Of a DNA stretch of 64,000 nt, positions 17,423 through 25,384 are shown one piece after another. Numbering within the stretch: position 1 is the first letter of the stretch; each line of letters opens with the position of its first letter. A program made the position numbers and the translations under genes. Source of the DNA: an uncultured Hyphomicrobium sp. (lineage in GTDB: Bacteria; Pseudomonadota; Alphaproteobacteria; Rhizobiales; Hyphomicrobiaceae); the NCBI GenBank assembly GCA_934555825.1, contig CAKTFJ010000001.1, positions 248,001 through 312,000 of the forward strand, read 5' to 3'. The notes under the pieces are model-generated. The model did no database searches. It saw only the letters and a list, made by a program, of their open reading frames with translations, and was not told the DNA's origin.

Positions 17423-20107
17423 CTAGTCGACCGCAAGCCCTAATAGCTCGGCCAAAACACGTGCGATGTTTTCCAACGTGTATGGCTTCTGCAAAACCTG
17501 GCGCGCGCGATGCTCCATAGGGAGCGAGGCCTGCTCGCCGTATCCGCTCGCAAATATGAACGGAACGCCGAGGTCAAAAAGGCGGTCGGCTACCGGGAAA
17601 CTGGTTCGATCGCCAAGATTGATATCGAGGACGGCGAGCGAGGGCGTGTCAGACTGGAGGTAATCCAGTGCGCCTTGTGTCGTCGCGTGGGTCACGACGT
17701 TTTCCGCGCCAAGCCTGATCAGAATATCTTCGGCGTCCAAAGAGATGATGAGGCTATCCTCCACGAGCAACACGGTTTGACCGCCGAGGAATTTTGGGGG
17801 CGGCTCGACGGGATGGTTCGGTGTGGGTCGGGCGAATTTGATTGCCTTGCCGGCAAACGACTTCGCCTCCGAAACATGCCGTGCCGGAATAATGAAGTCG
17901 GCTTCGAAGCCGCTCTCGTTGTAGCGTGCTTCCGCGCTTCCTCCGAGATCGTAGGGAACTGAGCGCTCGATGATCGTCGTTCCAAAGCCCTTCCGCGCCG
18001 GTGCTTCCACGGGCGGTCCACCATGCTCGCGCCATGTGACCACCAAGTCGCGGGCGCTGTTTCGATGCCATGTCATTTCGACATTGCCGTTGGTCGAAAG
18101 GCTGCCATACTTGGTTGAATTCGTGACGAGCTCGTGCACGACCAACGCCATTGCCGAGTAGGCTTGCGGATTGAGCAGAATAGGTGGGCCGCCGCCAACT
18201 ATACGGTCCGCCCCTTCGGGGATGGCTGCGACCTCGGTATCGAAGAGAGCCTGCAGCGGCGCAGGACCCCAATGGTCGTCTGTTATTTGATTGTGCGCGC
18301 GCGCGAGCGCATGGATGCGCCCGTCGACAAGTTGCACGAATTTTCTTACGACGTCTTCATCGGGCTGGGATTGGCGGATGAGGCCGCGGATTACACCGAG
18401 GATATTTCGGACGCGATGGTTGAGTTCCGCGATGAGAAGCTCCTGCCGCGCGCTTGCCTGATGGCGCTCAGCGGCAGCTTCGTCTGCAAGTCGAAGGACG
18501 ACCTCGATCAGAGTGGCGCGCAACGTTTCAGCCACGCGAAGTTCGGACGGGGTGAACGGCTTCGATCGGCCCTCTACGAGCTCTTTCCACTCGGCAAAAC
18601 TTTCGCGCGGCGTAAGGCGCGGGCCATTCGGTCCATACTCAACCGGCTTGTGGGGATCGCCTGCCCAGCGGACAGACCGGATCATCTCCGATCGAAACAG
18701 GACGACATAATCGCGCGGCGATCGCGAGATGGGGATGGCAAGCAAGCCGGCGACGCCATCGGTCTCGCTTTTGTCGATCAGCGAGGATATTTGATCCGTC
18801 GCGAACACCTTTCCCGCAACAGTTCCGTTGAGCGCGCGCACGATCTGGCGAAATGCGTCGGTCGACGGCGTGATCCCCGAAAAGGCGTAACTGCCGTTGA
18901 TCCAGACCCCGACCCCGTCCGCGGGGATCGTGTTTGTGAGAATGTCTGCGAGCCAGTCCGGATCCTTCAGCAGGGTCTCGTCGGACGCCACCGCGCCTAG
19001 AAGCTGGTCGGAAATGTCGCGCGCCCGGCGTTCGTAGTCGACAAGCGCCCGTCGCTCGCGGCTTTCGAGACGCATCGCAAACATCTGTGCGAAGAGTTCG
19101 CTGACCGAGCGCATTTGAAAGCTCGGCACCCTCGGAGAATAGTGGTGACAAGCGAACAAGCCCCAGAGTTCGTCGTCGACGATGATCGAAATCGATAGCG
19201 ATGCGCCCACACCCATATTCTTCAAGTATTCGATATGGATCGGCGATACGGATCGCAGCATGGAAAGCGAAAGGTCGAGAGGTTTTCCGAACTCGTCGAG
19301 CGCGGGCGTAATTTTCACAGGCGTTGCGTTGACGTCGGTGATGACTCTCAGAAGGCTGCGTCGGTAGAGCGCGCGCGCTTGCTGGGGAATGTCGCTTGCC
19401 GGGTAATGCAGGCCTTTGAACGATCCGATCCCGCTTTTGCAGGCTTCGCCCACGACCTCGCCCGATCCATCCGGATCGAACTTGTACACCATCACCCGGT
19501 CATAGCCGAGCAACGCGCGAACCTGGCGCGCGCCTTCGCGATAGAAGGCGTGAAAATCCGGTGTTTGGTCGAGCCGGGCCATCATCGTGCGGACGGTTCC
19601 GGTCGTATCCTTGGGCGGCTCATTTCCGATTTCGGCTTCGATGACGATGTAAGCGCCCGAAAAATGCACCGCGACGTCGAACAACTGATCCTTGAGGAGT
19701 TCGCACGCAAAAAGCCGTTCGATGGAATCAGCGCCGCGCAGCAGGCTCACGCGATTGCGCAGGTCGTGAAGGGCGCGTGCAGGTAAATACTCGGCCAGCG
19801 GGCAGCCGATCATCTCGCTCGCCTCACAGCCGATGAAATCTGAGACGTTCTCGGAGGCCCGCGCGACGATCCAATCGGTGGTGACTGCCAGCAAGAACCC
19901 AATAGGCTGAATTGCCCCGAGGATGTGAATGGGCTCGCGATCGCAATTCGTGAGGTCAATCTGGGTTTGCAAATTAGTCAAAGATATGACTTCCGCTGAC
20001 AGAGGATAATGTTTCAAAACGCTCAGCGTTTCGCCACAGTTCCATGGTCCGCTATCAGTGCTCGATGGTGTGTTGCTACAAAAACATACGGAAAGTGGAT
20101 CGTGCAC
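17423..20107 (-). CDS. bphP: bacteriophytochrome hybrid histidine kinase (HWE type) with C-terminal receiver
   Basis: 894-residue red/far-red photoreceptor kinase. The order is PAS with the biliverdin-binding Cys in NCDREPIH (Cys 55), GAF with PASDIP, and PHY with the WAGDP and PRESF tongue motifs. These are followed by an HWE-type dimerisation box (ELNHRVRN), an HATPase with HELVTNSTKYGSL and the family WxE in WREHGGPPV, and finally a receiver with VEDS, the phospho-acceptor Asp in LDINLGD (about 820) and the late Lys in QKPYT. The first 30 residues are Cys/Ser-rich and unlike other phytochromes; a TTG at 20017 would place the chromophore Cys at residue 25, near its usual position. The gene overlaps bphO by 32 bases if ATG 20107 is used. 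Downstream output is unknown. Confidence 0.93.
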   Translation of the reverse strand: MHDPLSVCFCSNTPSSTDSGPWNCGETLSVLKHYPLSAEVISLTNLQTQIDLTNCDREPIHILGAIQPIGFLLAVTTDWIVARASENVSDFIGCEASEMIGCPLAEYLPARALHDLRNRVSLLRGADSIERLFACELLKDQLFDVAVHFSGAYIVIEAEIGNEPPKDTTGTVRTMMARLDQTPDFHAFYREGARQVRALLGYDRVMVYKFDPDGSGEVVGEACKSGIGSFKGLHYPASDIPQQARALYRRSLLRVITDVNATPVKITPALDEFGKPLDLSLSMLRSVSPIHIEYLKNMGVGASLSISIIVDDELWGLFACHHYSPRVPSFQMRSVSELFAQMFAMRLESRERRALVDYERRARDISDQLLGAVASDETLLKDPDWLADILTNTIPADGVGVWINGSYAFSGITPSTDAFRQIVRALNGTVAGKVFATDQISSLIDKSETDGVAGLLAIPISRSPRDYVVLFRSEMIRSVRWAGDPHKPVEYGPNGPRLTPRESFAEWKELVEGRSKPFTPSELRVAETLRATLIEVVLRLADEAAAERHQASARQELLIAELNHRVRNILGVIRGLIRQSQPDEDVVRKFVQLVDGRIHALARAHNQITDDHWGPAPLQALFDTEVAAIPEGADRIVGGGPPILLNPQAYSAMALVVHELVTNSTKYGSLSTNGNVEMTWHRNSARDLVVTWREHGGPPVEAPARKGFGTTIIERSVPYDLGGSAEARYNESGFEADFIIPARHVSEAKSFAGKAIKFARPTPNHPVEPPPKFLGGQTVLLVEDSLIISLDAEDILIRLGAENVVTHATTQGALDYLQSDTPSLAVLDINLGDRTSFPVADRLFDLGVPFIFASGYGEQASLPMEHRARQVLQKPYTLENIARVLAELLGLAVD

Positions 20108-20639
20108 CTTCTATGACTTCATCCGCATTTCGGTTTGCCTCGAACGACGCGTCAAGCCGAGTAAGGAACGTTTGCCAAAACGGTTGGCCGATGCCGTGGG
20201 AGAGGTAGCGCTGTGCGGACCTGCCGATCGGCGACGGCGCTTTCTCAATGGCGTGAAGAATAGCCTTTGCTCCGAGGCGCGAACCTTCGAGGACGTAAAG
20301 GATACCGAATTGAGCTGCTTTGCTTCGCACCTCAAATGCGGATGTGGCTTCGGGCACGGGAAGCGATAGCGCCGCCAGATCGGCCTGGAGGGCAGAGGAG
20401 CGCGCTCGCTGCGCCCAATCGGGAAACGTGGCTGCGACATTCGCCGCTTCAAGCGCATTCTCGATCGGCAAGATCGCACTTGCGCTGACCGTCAAAAAAT
20501 TCGCGTACCCGTCGTGCGATTGGAAAAGTCGGGACCGGAAGCGGTTGTCGACAAGCGCGTGGAGCTGGGCTGTTTCTGTGCGGAGGTGGGTGCGGAGGGA
20601 TAGCCATCCACGAAGGGAATCGGAATGCGCGAGCGTCAT
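20076..20639 (-). CDS. bphO: biliverdin-producing heme oxygenase
   Basis: 187 residues from the ATG whose complement is 20637-20639; an upstream ATG at 20663 would add 8 residues. Opens heme to biliverdin, carbon monoxide and iron. LRTETAQLHALVD contains the proximal heme His (residue 27), and QFGILYVLEGSRLGAKAI is the distal helix with the flexible glycine region. It lies immediately upstream of, and overlaps, the bacteriophytochrome gene, so chromophore and apoprotein are made together. It is a divergent bacterial heme oxygenase of the BphO kind rather than HmuO or HemO by context. Confidence 0.9.
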   Translation of the reverse strand: MTLAHSDSLRGWLSLRTHLRTETAQLHALVDNRFRSRLFQSHDGYANFLTVSASAILPIENALEAANVAATFPDWAQRARSSALQADLAALSLPVPEATSAFEVRSKAAQFGILYVLEGSRLGAKAILHAIEKAPSPIGRSAQRYLSHGIGQPFWQTFLTRLDASFEANRNADEVIEGARSTFRMFL

Positions 20640-21185
20640 AAAAACCCCAGAACCCCTCTGCACCTCTGTTCAGACAGAGGTTAACGCTCGTCAGGCACTC
20701 GGGTTCCAAGCGGGGAATGCTTGTCTCGTGGTGGCTCTTCAACCTTGTGCGCGGCACGAATATTCAAGCAGGAGCTGGACAGCGCGCAGACTGTTCGCGG
20801 GCCGGTAGATCAACACCGCCTTGGTACGTTGGGAGTGCAACGTCATCCACGCTCAGGGCGACGACATCGCAGCCGACCCGTTTACAGTCGAGAGAGGTTG
20901 AATAGCGCCAGGTCGCGCTTTCGATCTGCCATCTCATGGGCGTGGTCTCTCTGTGCCTCTGCCGCCGCAGTGCCCACTGGCACATCTCAGCAATGGTTTT
21001 ACGGATCGCTGCCTCAAACGTTCCGCACCGACAGACGCATCGAGACATGGCGCGCCGCAAGCCGCATGAACGACCACTCTCCTCCGAACGGAGGATGCGC
21101 ACTGCTCCCGAAAGGATGAGAAATGAGACCGGTCTGCACCGGCGGCATTTGTCGTAGAGGACTAGTCGGTTCGAATGAGGCGTAA
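20640..21185. other. 546-bp intergenic region without a supported gene
   Basis: Presumably holds the bphO promoter on the minus strand and that of the lipoprotein gene on the plus strand, but no clear -35/-10 pair stands out. Longer frames on both strands (132-148 codons) have arginine-, cysteine- and serine-rich translations that resemble no family. A 35-codon minus-strand frame at 20739-20846 is the only one whose translation looks protein-like, and it is unproven. Confidence 0.4.
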
Positions 21186-21710
21186 ATGATGAGAGCTTGC
21201 ATCGTGGCATTGCCGCTTCTCATGCTCGCCGCCGCGTGCGGCAACGCGGAGAACGCCGGGTCGTTCACAGCCAAATGCAGGGGCGCCTTCGTGGCTGGCA
21301 GTTCGACCCTCGTCTACGAGGGTGGCGCAAAGGGAACGCTCAAGGCCGTGGCCGACTTTGGCGAGATGACCTTGCCCGCGACCCGGATGGAGCGCCAGAA
21401 CGACTCCTTCGAGGTGCCCATCGTGCAGATCGGCATCGTGGCCACCGGCCCCGCCACGATCCGTATGCCGGATCTCGCCGCGATTGAGGACTGCATCACC
21501 AAAAGGGGAGAGACGGACGAGGACATGTGCTCCGACTTGGTGCCGGATGCGGCGAACCCGATTCCAGCCACGGCCCGTGTCACGCTCTCCATAATCGAGC
21601 CTCCCGAAGCGCACTTCGCGATTGAACGGAGCTACCTCGAGAACAGCGCAGTCGTCGGGGGAAGGCCGATCACAATTCTGACCTCCGGGGGATGCACCAT
21701 CGAGGAGTGA
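21186..21710 (+). CDS. putative lipoprotein of unknown function
   Basis: 174 residues, ATG 21186 after GAGGCG. The N-terminus (MMRACIVALPLLMLAAACG) is a lipoprotein signal with lipobox LAAAC at Cys 18 and Gly at +2. The mature part is rich in beta-strand-like segments and has cysteines at C32, C102, C112 and C169 (counted from the first Met) that could form disulphides in the periplasm. I recognise no domain. It stands alone, with no operon partner, beside the disrupted LuxR-type gene, so it may belong to an accessory region. Confidence 0.7.
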   Translation: MMRACIVALPLLMLAAACGNAENAGSFTAKCRGAFVAGSSTLVYEGGAKGTLKAVADFGEMTLPATRMERQNDSFEVPIVQIGIVATGPATIRMPDLAAIEDCITKRGETDEDMCSDLVPDAANPIPATARVTLSIIEPPEAHFAIERSYLENSAVVGGRPITILTSGGCTIEE

Positions 21711-21943
21711 GCGCGCCGCGTTGAGGCGACGGTGTGGTTGGGCCGTAGCTTCCCACTGCCCGGCAGCGTCACATGCGGTTACGGGACTGCCGACCCAGAC
21801 GGCTCAGCTTCCGTTCATGTCTTTTCATTTACTTCGGTGTTCCGCTCGAGTCGACGAGGTGTTCAATTCGTCGTATCGATCGATGGCTTCCTCCATTTGG
21901 AGGAGGTACGATCGTCGGACTAGGGAACGCACGGAAGCTCATT

Positions 21944-22714
21944 GTGGCAAGCCCGGTTTCGTCCAATGCGCTGTCGGAGCTGATCGGATCGATCTACGAC
22001 TGCGCGCTCGATCCCGATCTGTGGGATAAGACGCTGGCCAGCGTCGTCGAGGCCCTGAAGGCCCGTACCACCGTGCTCCATTTGAACGATCTGCGCCACC
22101 GCCGTTTTCTGATCTCCAAGCAGTTTGGCATCCCGCCCTACTGGCAGGAGAACCTGCACAAATATGCGTCCGAGTTAGACAGCGTGGTCTCATCGGTCAT
22201 CTCCTCGCAGGCGCCTGGCAAGCCGTGCGTGATGTCGCGCCACTTCGCCCAGGCCCAGCTTGAAGCCTCTCCCTACTACAACGAATGCCTGAAACCGGAG
22301 GGGATCGTGGACCTCATGCAGTTCGTGCTGCTGTCCACGCCGACGCGTCGCCTCGGGGCTCATGCTCGCGGCGCGCTATTCAAGAAATCAGCGTCTCATT
22401 TAAATAGGGCACGCGCCAGGATAAGCACTCTTAAACAAGACCTCCGGCGCTCTTATTCCGTAGTCGGTGAAAGCCGTGGCAAGCATCTGGTCGGAGAGCC
22501 TGGTGAGCTGCTGGCATGGACAGCGGCTGCGAGCGGCGTAGCTGGGCGTAAGAAAGTCGGAAATTCGGCTGTTTGGCTTAGAAAGCAGTTCAGTCAAGCT
22601 TCTGAAATGACTGAAACAGATATAGAAATTTATTTCACGCCGGGTGCGTTCGGCTCCGCTATGGACGCCGATCGAGCTTCTATCTTGGTGATGGGAGCGA
22701 CGGCGCTTGCATGA
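21944..22714 (+). pseudogene. LuxR-type regulator N-terminal half fused to unrelated sequence
   Basis: From GTG 21944 the first about 135 residues (LSELIGSIYDCALDPDLWDKTLASVVEALKA..., YYNECLKPEGIVDLMQFVLLSTPTR) read like the sensory half of LuxR-type regulators common in Hyphomicrobiales. Near 22350-22380 the similarity stops. The frame then continues through about 110 residues I cannot assign and ends without any LuxR helix-turn-helix. A one-base shift near 22350 gives VASGLMLAARY, which looks more like the family, before a stop soon after. The sequence from about 22380 is more AT-rich than its surroundings. I read this as a regulator gene frameshifted and cut by acquired DNA; a functional chimeric protein is less likely. 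Confidence 0.6.
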
Positions 22715-22962
22715 CAGAAAAGCTTATCGCGCCGGAACGCATCGAGCGCGCGCTTGTCGTAATCGCGCGCGTGGTGCTTCGGCACGGCCCCCAGTACGCG
22801 CCGTTGCTCGAGCGCCTCGAACAGGAGCTTGAGGCGGCGCGGCGCAATGATCCTTCCGAGCGCGCACGTCGAATTCTGGAAGCCTACACTGCAGACGGTG
22901 GCTTGAAGGCGATCCGATCGAGCCAGGACTTGAGCTGCTCCAACGAGGGGCCAACGCCGTAG
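22711..22962 (+). CDS. small protein of unknown function beside the integrase
   Basis: 83 residues, ATG 22711 in an ATGA overlap with the preceding frame. The core is amphipathic helical (ERIERALVVIARVVLRHGPQYAPLLERLEQELEAARR), a pattern I associate with small helical proteins encoded next to integrases in Hyphomicrobiales islands; the function is unknown. Its last 79 bases overlap the 3' end of the integrase gene on the other strand, so the C-terminal about 25 residues are constrained by two frames and may not be native. Confidence 0.55.
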   Translation: MTEKLIAPERIERALVVIARVVLRHGPQYAPLLERLEQELEAARRNDPSERARRILEAYTADGGLKAIRSSQDLSCSNEGPTP

Positions 22963-24209
22963 CGTGGCCGGGACCATTCGTGTCCCATGAGAACGGCCAT
23001 GACCTTCTCGGGCGGCTCTATCGCCGTTAGGCGATCTTCGAAGGTATGTCGCAGGGAGTAGAGCGAGTGCTTCGGTTTGGGCCGCAAAGCATGGTCCGTA
23101 AGGAAGCTGTTCACGTTCGCAGACAGCGTGTCGTTCTTGTCGCGGTAGCGCGGGAAGCCGCGCGGATGCTCCTTCAGTGCCATTAGTGCGCAGCCGACGA
23201 GCGGGATTTTGCGGGCGCTTTGCTCTGTCTTCATCTCGCGATCTTCGGGCAAGACCTCGACGTAGGGAATGTCACCACCCAGGTGGATGGTGTTCTCGGT
23301 CAGGTTTGTGACCTCCGCGATCCGCAGCCCGGTTTCGATCATCACGTACACGATGCGGCGGGCCTCGTCGTTCAGCCTGTCGAGCGCGCCATCGGCAAGG
23401 AAGTGCTTCTGCACGAACTCGGGATCATAGGCGAGGCGCTGTCCGTACTTCTCGCCGCGCATCGTCGCCCTGTCGAAGACCGGCGGCAGGTTGAGCTGCT
23501 GGTCCTCGTTTGTCCGATCGAACATCACTTTGACGTATCGGATGTACTTGTTCGCCGACGCCGTGTTGATCTCGCCGGCGAGCACCTTGTCCTTCCAATG
23601 GCCCTGGAGCTTCAGCACGTCGGCGCGGGTCAGCTCGCCGATCGCTTTGTCGCCGACGAGCCCGATGAACACATCGAGCGGCGTCTGCCGTGCCTTCCTC
23701 CACTTCCGAAGCTGATTTTTCGACTTCTTGGAGAGTGAAGCGGCCTCGATGTCTTCGAGACGCTCCAGGAGATCGCTCGCCATGATCTTGGGCGGCGAGA
23801 CACCACCAAGGACCGCGTCGGTCTTCTCCCTGTCCGTCTCCGCGCCGGTCTGTTCCAGGACCTCGGCGCGCGTCACGATCTCGGACACCGGCCCCTGGGT
23901 GAGATCGGCTGTCGGGATATAGGAGAGGCCGAAGTGCCGGGCTTTGGCCACGGCCCGCTCGTATCGCTTCGCCGCGTCCGGGTCGCGCCCGCGCCGTTTG
24001 TCATCCCAGTAGCGGATCAGGTCGGCGTCGAGCTTGCCCACGATCTGCGCCGCCCGGATCCCGCGCGGATCATCGGCGATGCGAAGGCCGGTGCTGACTC
24101 TTACAGGGTTGCGTTGATCATAGGGCGCGAACTCGAGCGGGACCCGTCGGACGAGGTACCAGAACCCCCTTACCTTGTGCGGTGTCGCCGCGCTGATCTG
24201 CCGTGCCAT
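22884..24209 (-). CDS. tyrosine-type site-specific integrase
   Basis: 441 residues. The N-terminal part (HKVRGFWYLVRRVPLEFAPYD) is an arm-binding-like domain of the kind seen in alphaproteobacterial island integrases. A SAM-like core-binding domain spans about 190-260. The catalytic domain has the first Arg in ETGLRIAEV, a Lys in SARKIPL, the HxxR pair in HSLYSLRHTF, a later His in LMGHEW and the nucleophile Tyr in RPRYGVG, so all catalytic residues appear present. It begins 114 bases from the 3' end of tRNA-Asn, the usual layout for an integrase that targets the tRNA. Little cargo remains between it and the LuxR fragment. Confidence 0.93.
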   Translation of the reverse strand: MARQISAATPHKVRGFWYLVRRVPLEFAPYDQRNPVRVSTGLRIADDPRGIRAAQIVGKLDADLIRYWDDKRRGRDPDAAKRYERAVAKARHFGLSYIPTADLTQGPVSEIVTRAEVLEQTGAETDREKTDAVLGGVSPPKIMASDLLERLEDIEAASLSKKSKNQLRKWRKARQTPLDVFIGLVGDKAIGELTRADVLKLQGHWKDKVLAGEINTASANKYIRYVKVMFDRTNEDQQLNLPPVFDRATMRGEKYGQRLAYDPEFVQKHFLADGALDRLNDEARRIVYVMIETGLRIAEVTNLTENTIHLGGDIPYVEVLPEDREMKTEQSARKIPLVGCALMALKEHPRGFPRYRDKNDTLSANVNSFLTDHALRPKPKHSLYSLRHTFEDRLTAIEPPEKVMAVLMGHEWSRPRYGVGPSLEQLKSWLDRIAFKPPSAV

Positions 24210-24322
24210 GGGTTGCCCATTTGTTGCGCTATTTGTTGCGCACCAAGCCTACCGAAACACCGTTCGGGGGCAATAATAACCCGATTTGTCGTGTGATTTC
24301 AATGTGGGGAGGGCGAGGGGGA

Positions 24323-24397
24323 TGGCTCCGCGGGTAGGATTCGAACCTACGACCGTCCGATTAACAGTCGGATGCTCTACCACTGAGCTACCGCGGA
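24323..24397 (-). tRNA. tRNA-Asn (anticodon GTT), CCA encoded
   Basis: The minus strand folds as a complete cloverleaf. The acceptor is TCCGCGG/CCGCGGA with discriminator G and encoded CCA at 24325-24323. The D arm is GCTCAGTGGTAGAGC, the anticodon loop is CTGTTAA with GTT, and the T loop is TTCGAAT. Its 3' end faces the integrase gene, making it the probable integration target. I could not find a second copy of its 3' end in this window. Confidence 0.95.
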
Positions 24398-24670
24398 ATG
24401 TCTCTGAACGCGTCAGAGAGCCGGGCTCATAGCAGATGGTTGCGCCGGGGGCCAGAGGGTAGGTGAAAAAAGTCCGAGGCGAAGCGGCTCACCCTGTGGG
24501 AAGCTGACTTTTCACGGGCTTGGAGTGCCTGGCTCTGCTAGCGCTCCCGGCCGACATCCGATCCGTGGGCGTAGGATTGGCCTTTGGCAGCGGCCATGGG
24601 ACAGGGTCGGCTCGTTGCCGAGCGTCAGGCAGCGTTCGGGGCGTGATGGCAAACGGGGTGGTGGGACGAT

Positions 24671-25384
24671 ATGAACGCCGATGTGGCCGCGCAGGTTCTG
24701 TTCTGGCTCGCGTTTGCGGCCGTCCTCTTCGGCATTGTCTACCTTGCGCATAGGCTGACTGCGCCTGTGGCCCGACGGACGAACGAGGGGCAAGAGCAGC
24801 GGCATTACGCGTGGCTTGCGACGCGGGGCCGCGACGTCGCGCTTCCGCGGACGTGGTTGAGCGGAGGCGTCGCCGGGCACGACTGGAATACCGATCCTGA
24901 GTTTTCACGAACGGTCAAACTCAGCGGGCTCGCCATCTTCGCCGCGTTCGCGCTGGGCATCTGGATGCGGAGCGATACGCTCTCGCTCGGTCATGTGCTC
25001 GGAGAGGCGGCTTTCGGTCTCGTGGTTGTGGGCTCTGTGTTTTTCGGTCTCCGTTTCTATGGCCGGCAGAGGGTGAAGCGTGCGCTGATGGCTGCCGGAG
25101 ATCTCGCGCCGCGCGGATCGTTCAAGGTTGTGGCCAACGCTCACGGGCTTTTCGTGCCCGTCGCCGACCGTGTCGTGGAAGGTGCGTGGCAGGATTGGTT
25201 GGTGACGGATGTCGAGATCGACTTCGACAAGTGCGGGCGGGGCTTTTGCCACGCAATCACGCTCACCCACCGCGCGAGCCCGGCGGAGAAAATCCCGGTG
25301 ATCGCATCGACGTTCCAGAACGGCGACGAGCTCATGGCGGTGCTGGCCGCGCGCGTGCCGCGGCGGGCTGACGTCCCGGTCTAG
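24671..25384 (+). CDS. membrane protein of unknown function
   Basis: 237 residues, ATG 24671. There is one N-terminal hydrophobic helix ([18 protein letters not shown]), then two more around residues 83-125, then a soluble C-terminal domain of about 100 residues ([35 protein letters not shown]). I recognise no family. Its stop codon shares the bases CTAG with the stop of the convergent actP, so the two genes leave no spacer. Confidence 0.7.
   Translation: MNADVAAQVLFWLAFAAVLFGIVYLAHRLTAPVARRTNEGQEQRHYAWLATRGRDVALPRTWLSGGVAGHDWNTDPEFSRTVKLSGLAIFAAFALGIWMRSDTLSLGHVLGEAAFGLVVVGSVFFGLRFYGRQRVKRALMAAGDLAPRGSFKVVANAHGLFVPVADRVVEGAWQDWLVTDVEIDFDKCGRGFCHAITLTHRASPAEKIPVIASTFQNGDELMAVLAARVPRRADVPV

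Noticed and set aside
20764..21210. 148-codon minus-strand frame upstream of bphO
   Set aside because: Translation is Cys/Arg/Ser-rich, matches nothing I know and has no ribosome site; treated as non-coding.
24323..24345. Direct repeat of the tRNA-Asn 3' end as a left attachment site near 22.4-22.7 kb
   Set aside because: The best match found by eye (GGCTCCGC at 22652-22659) is only 8 bases, within chance.
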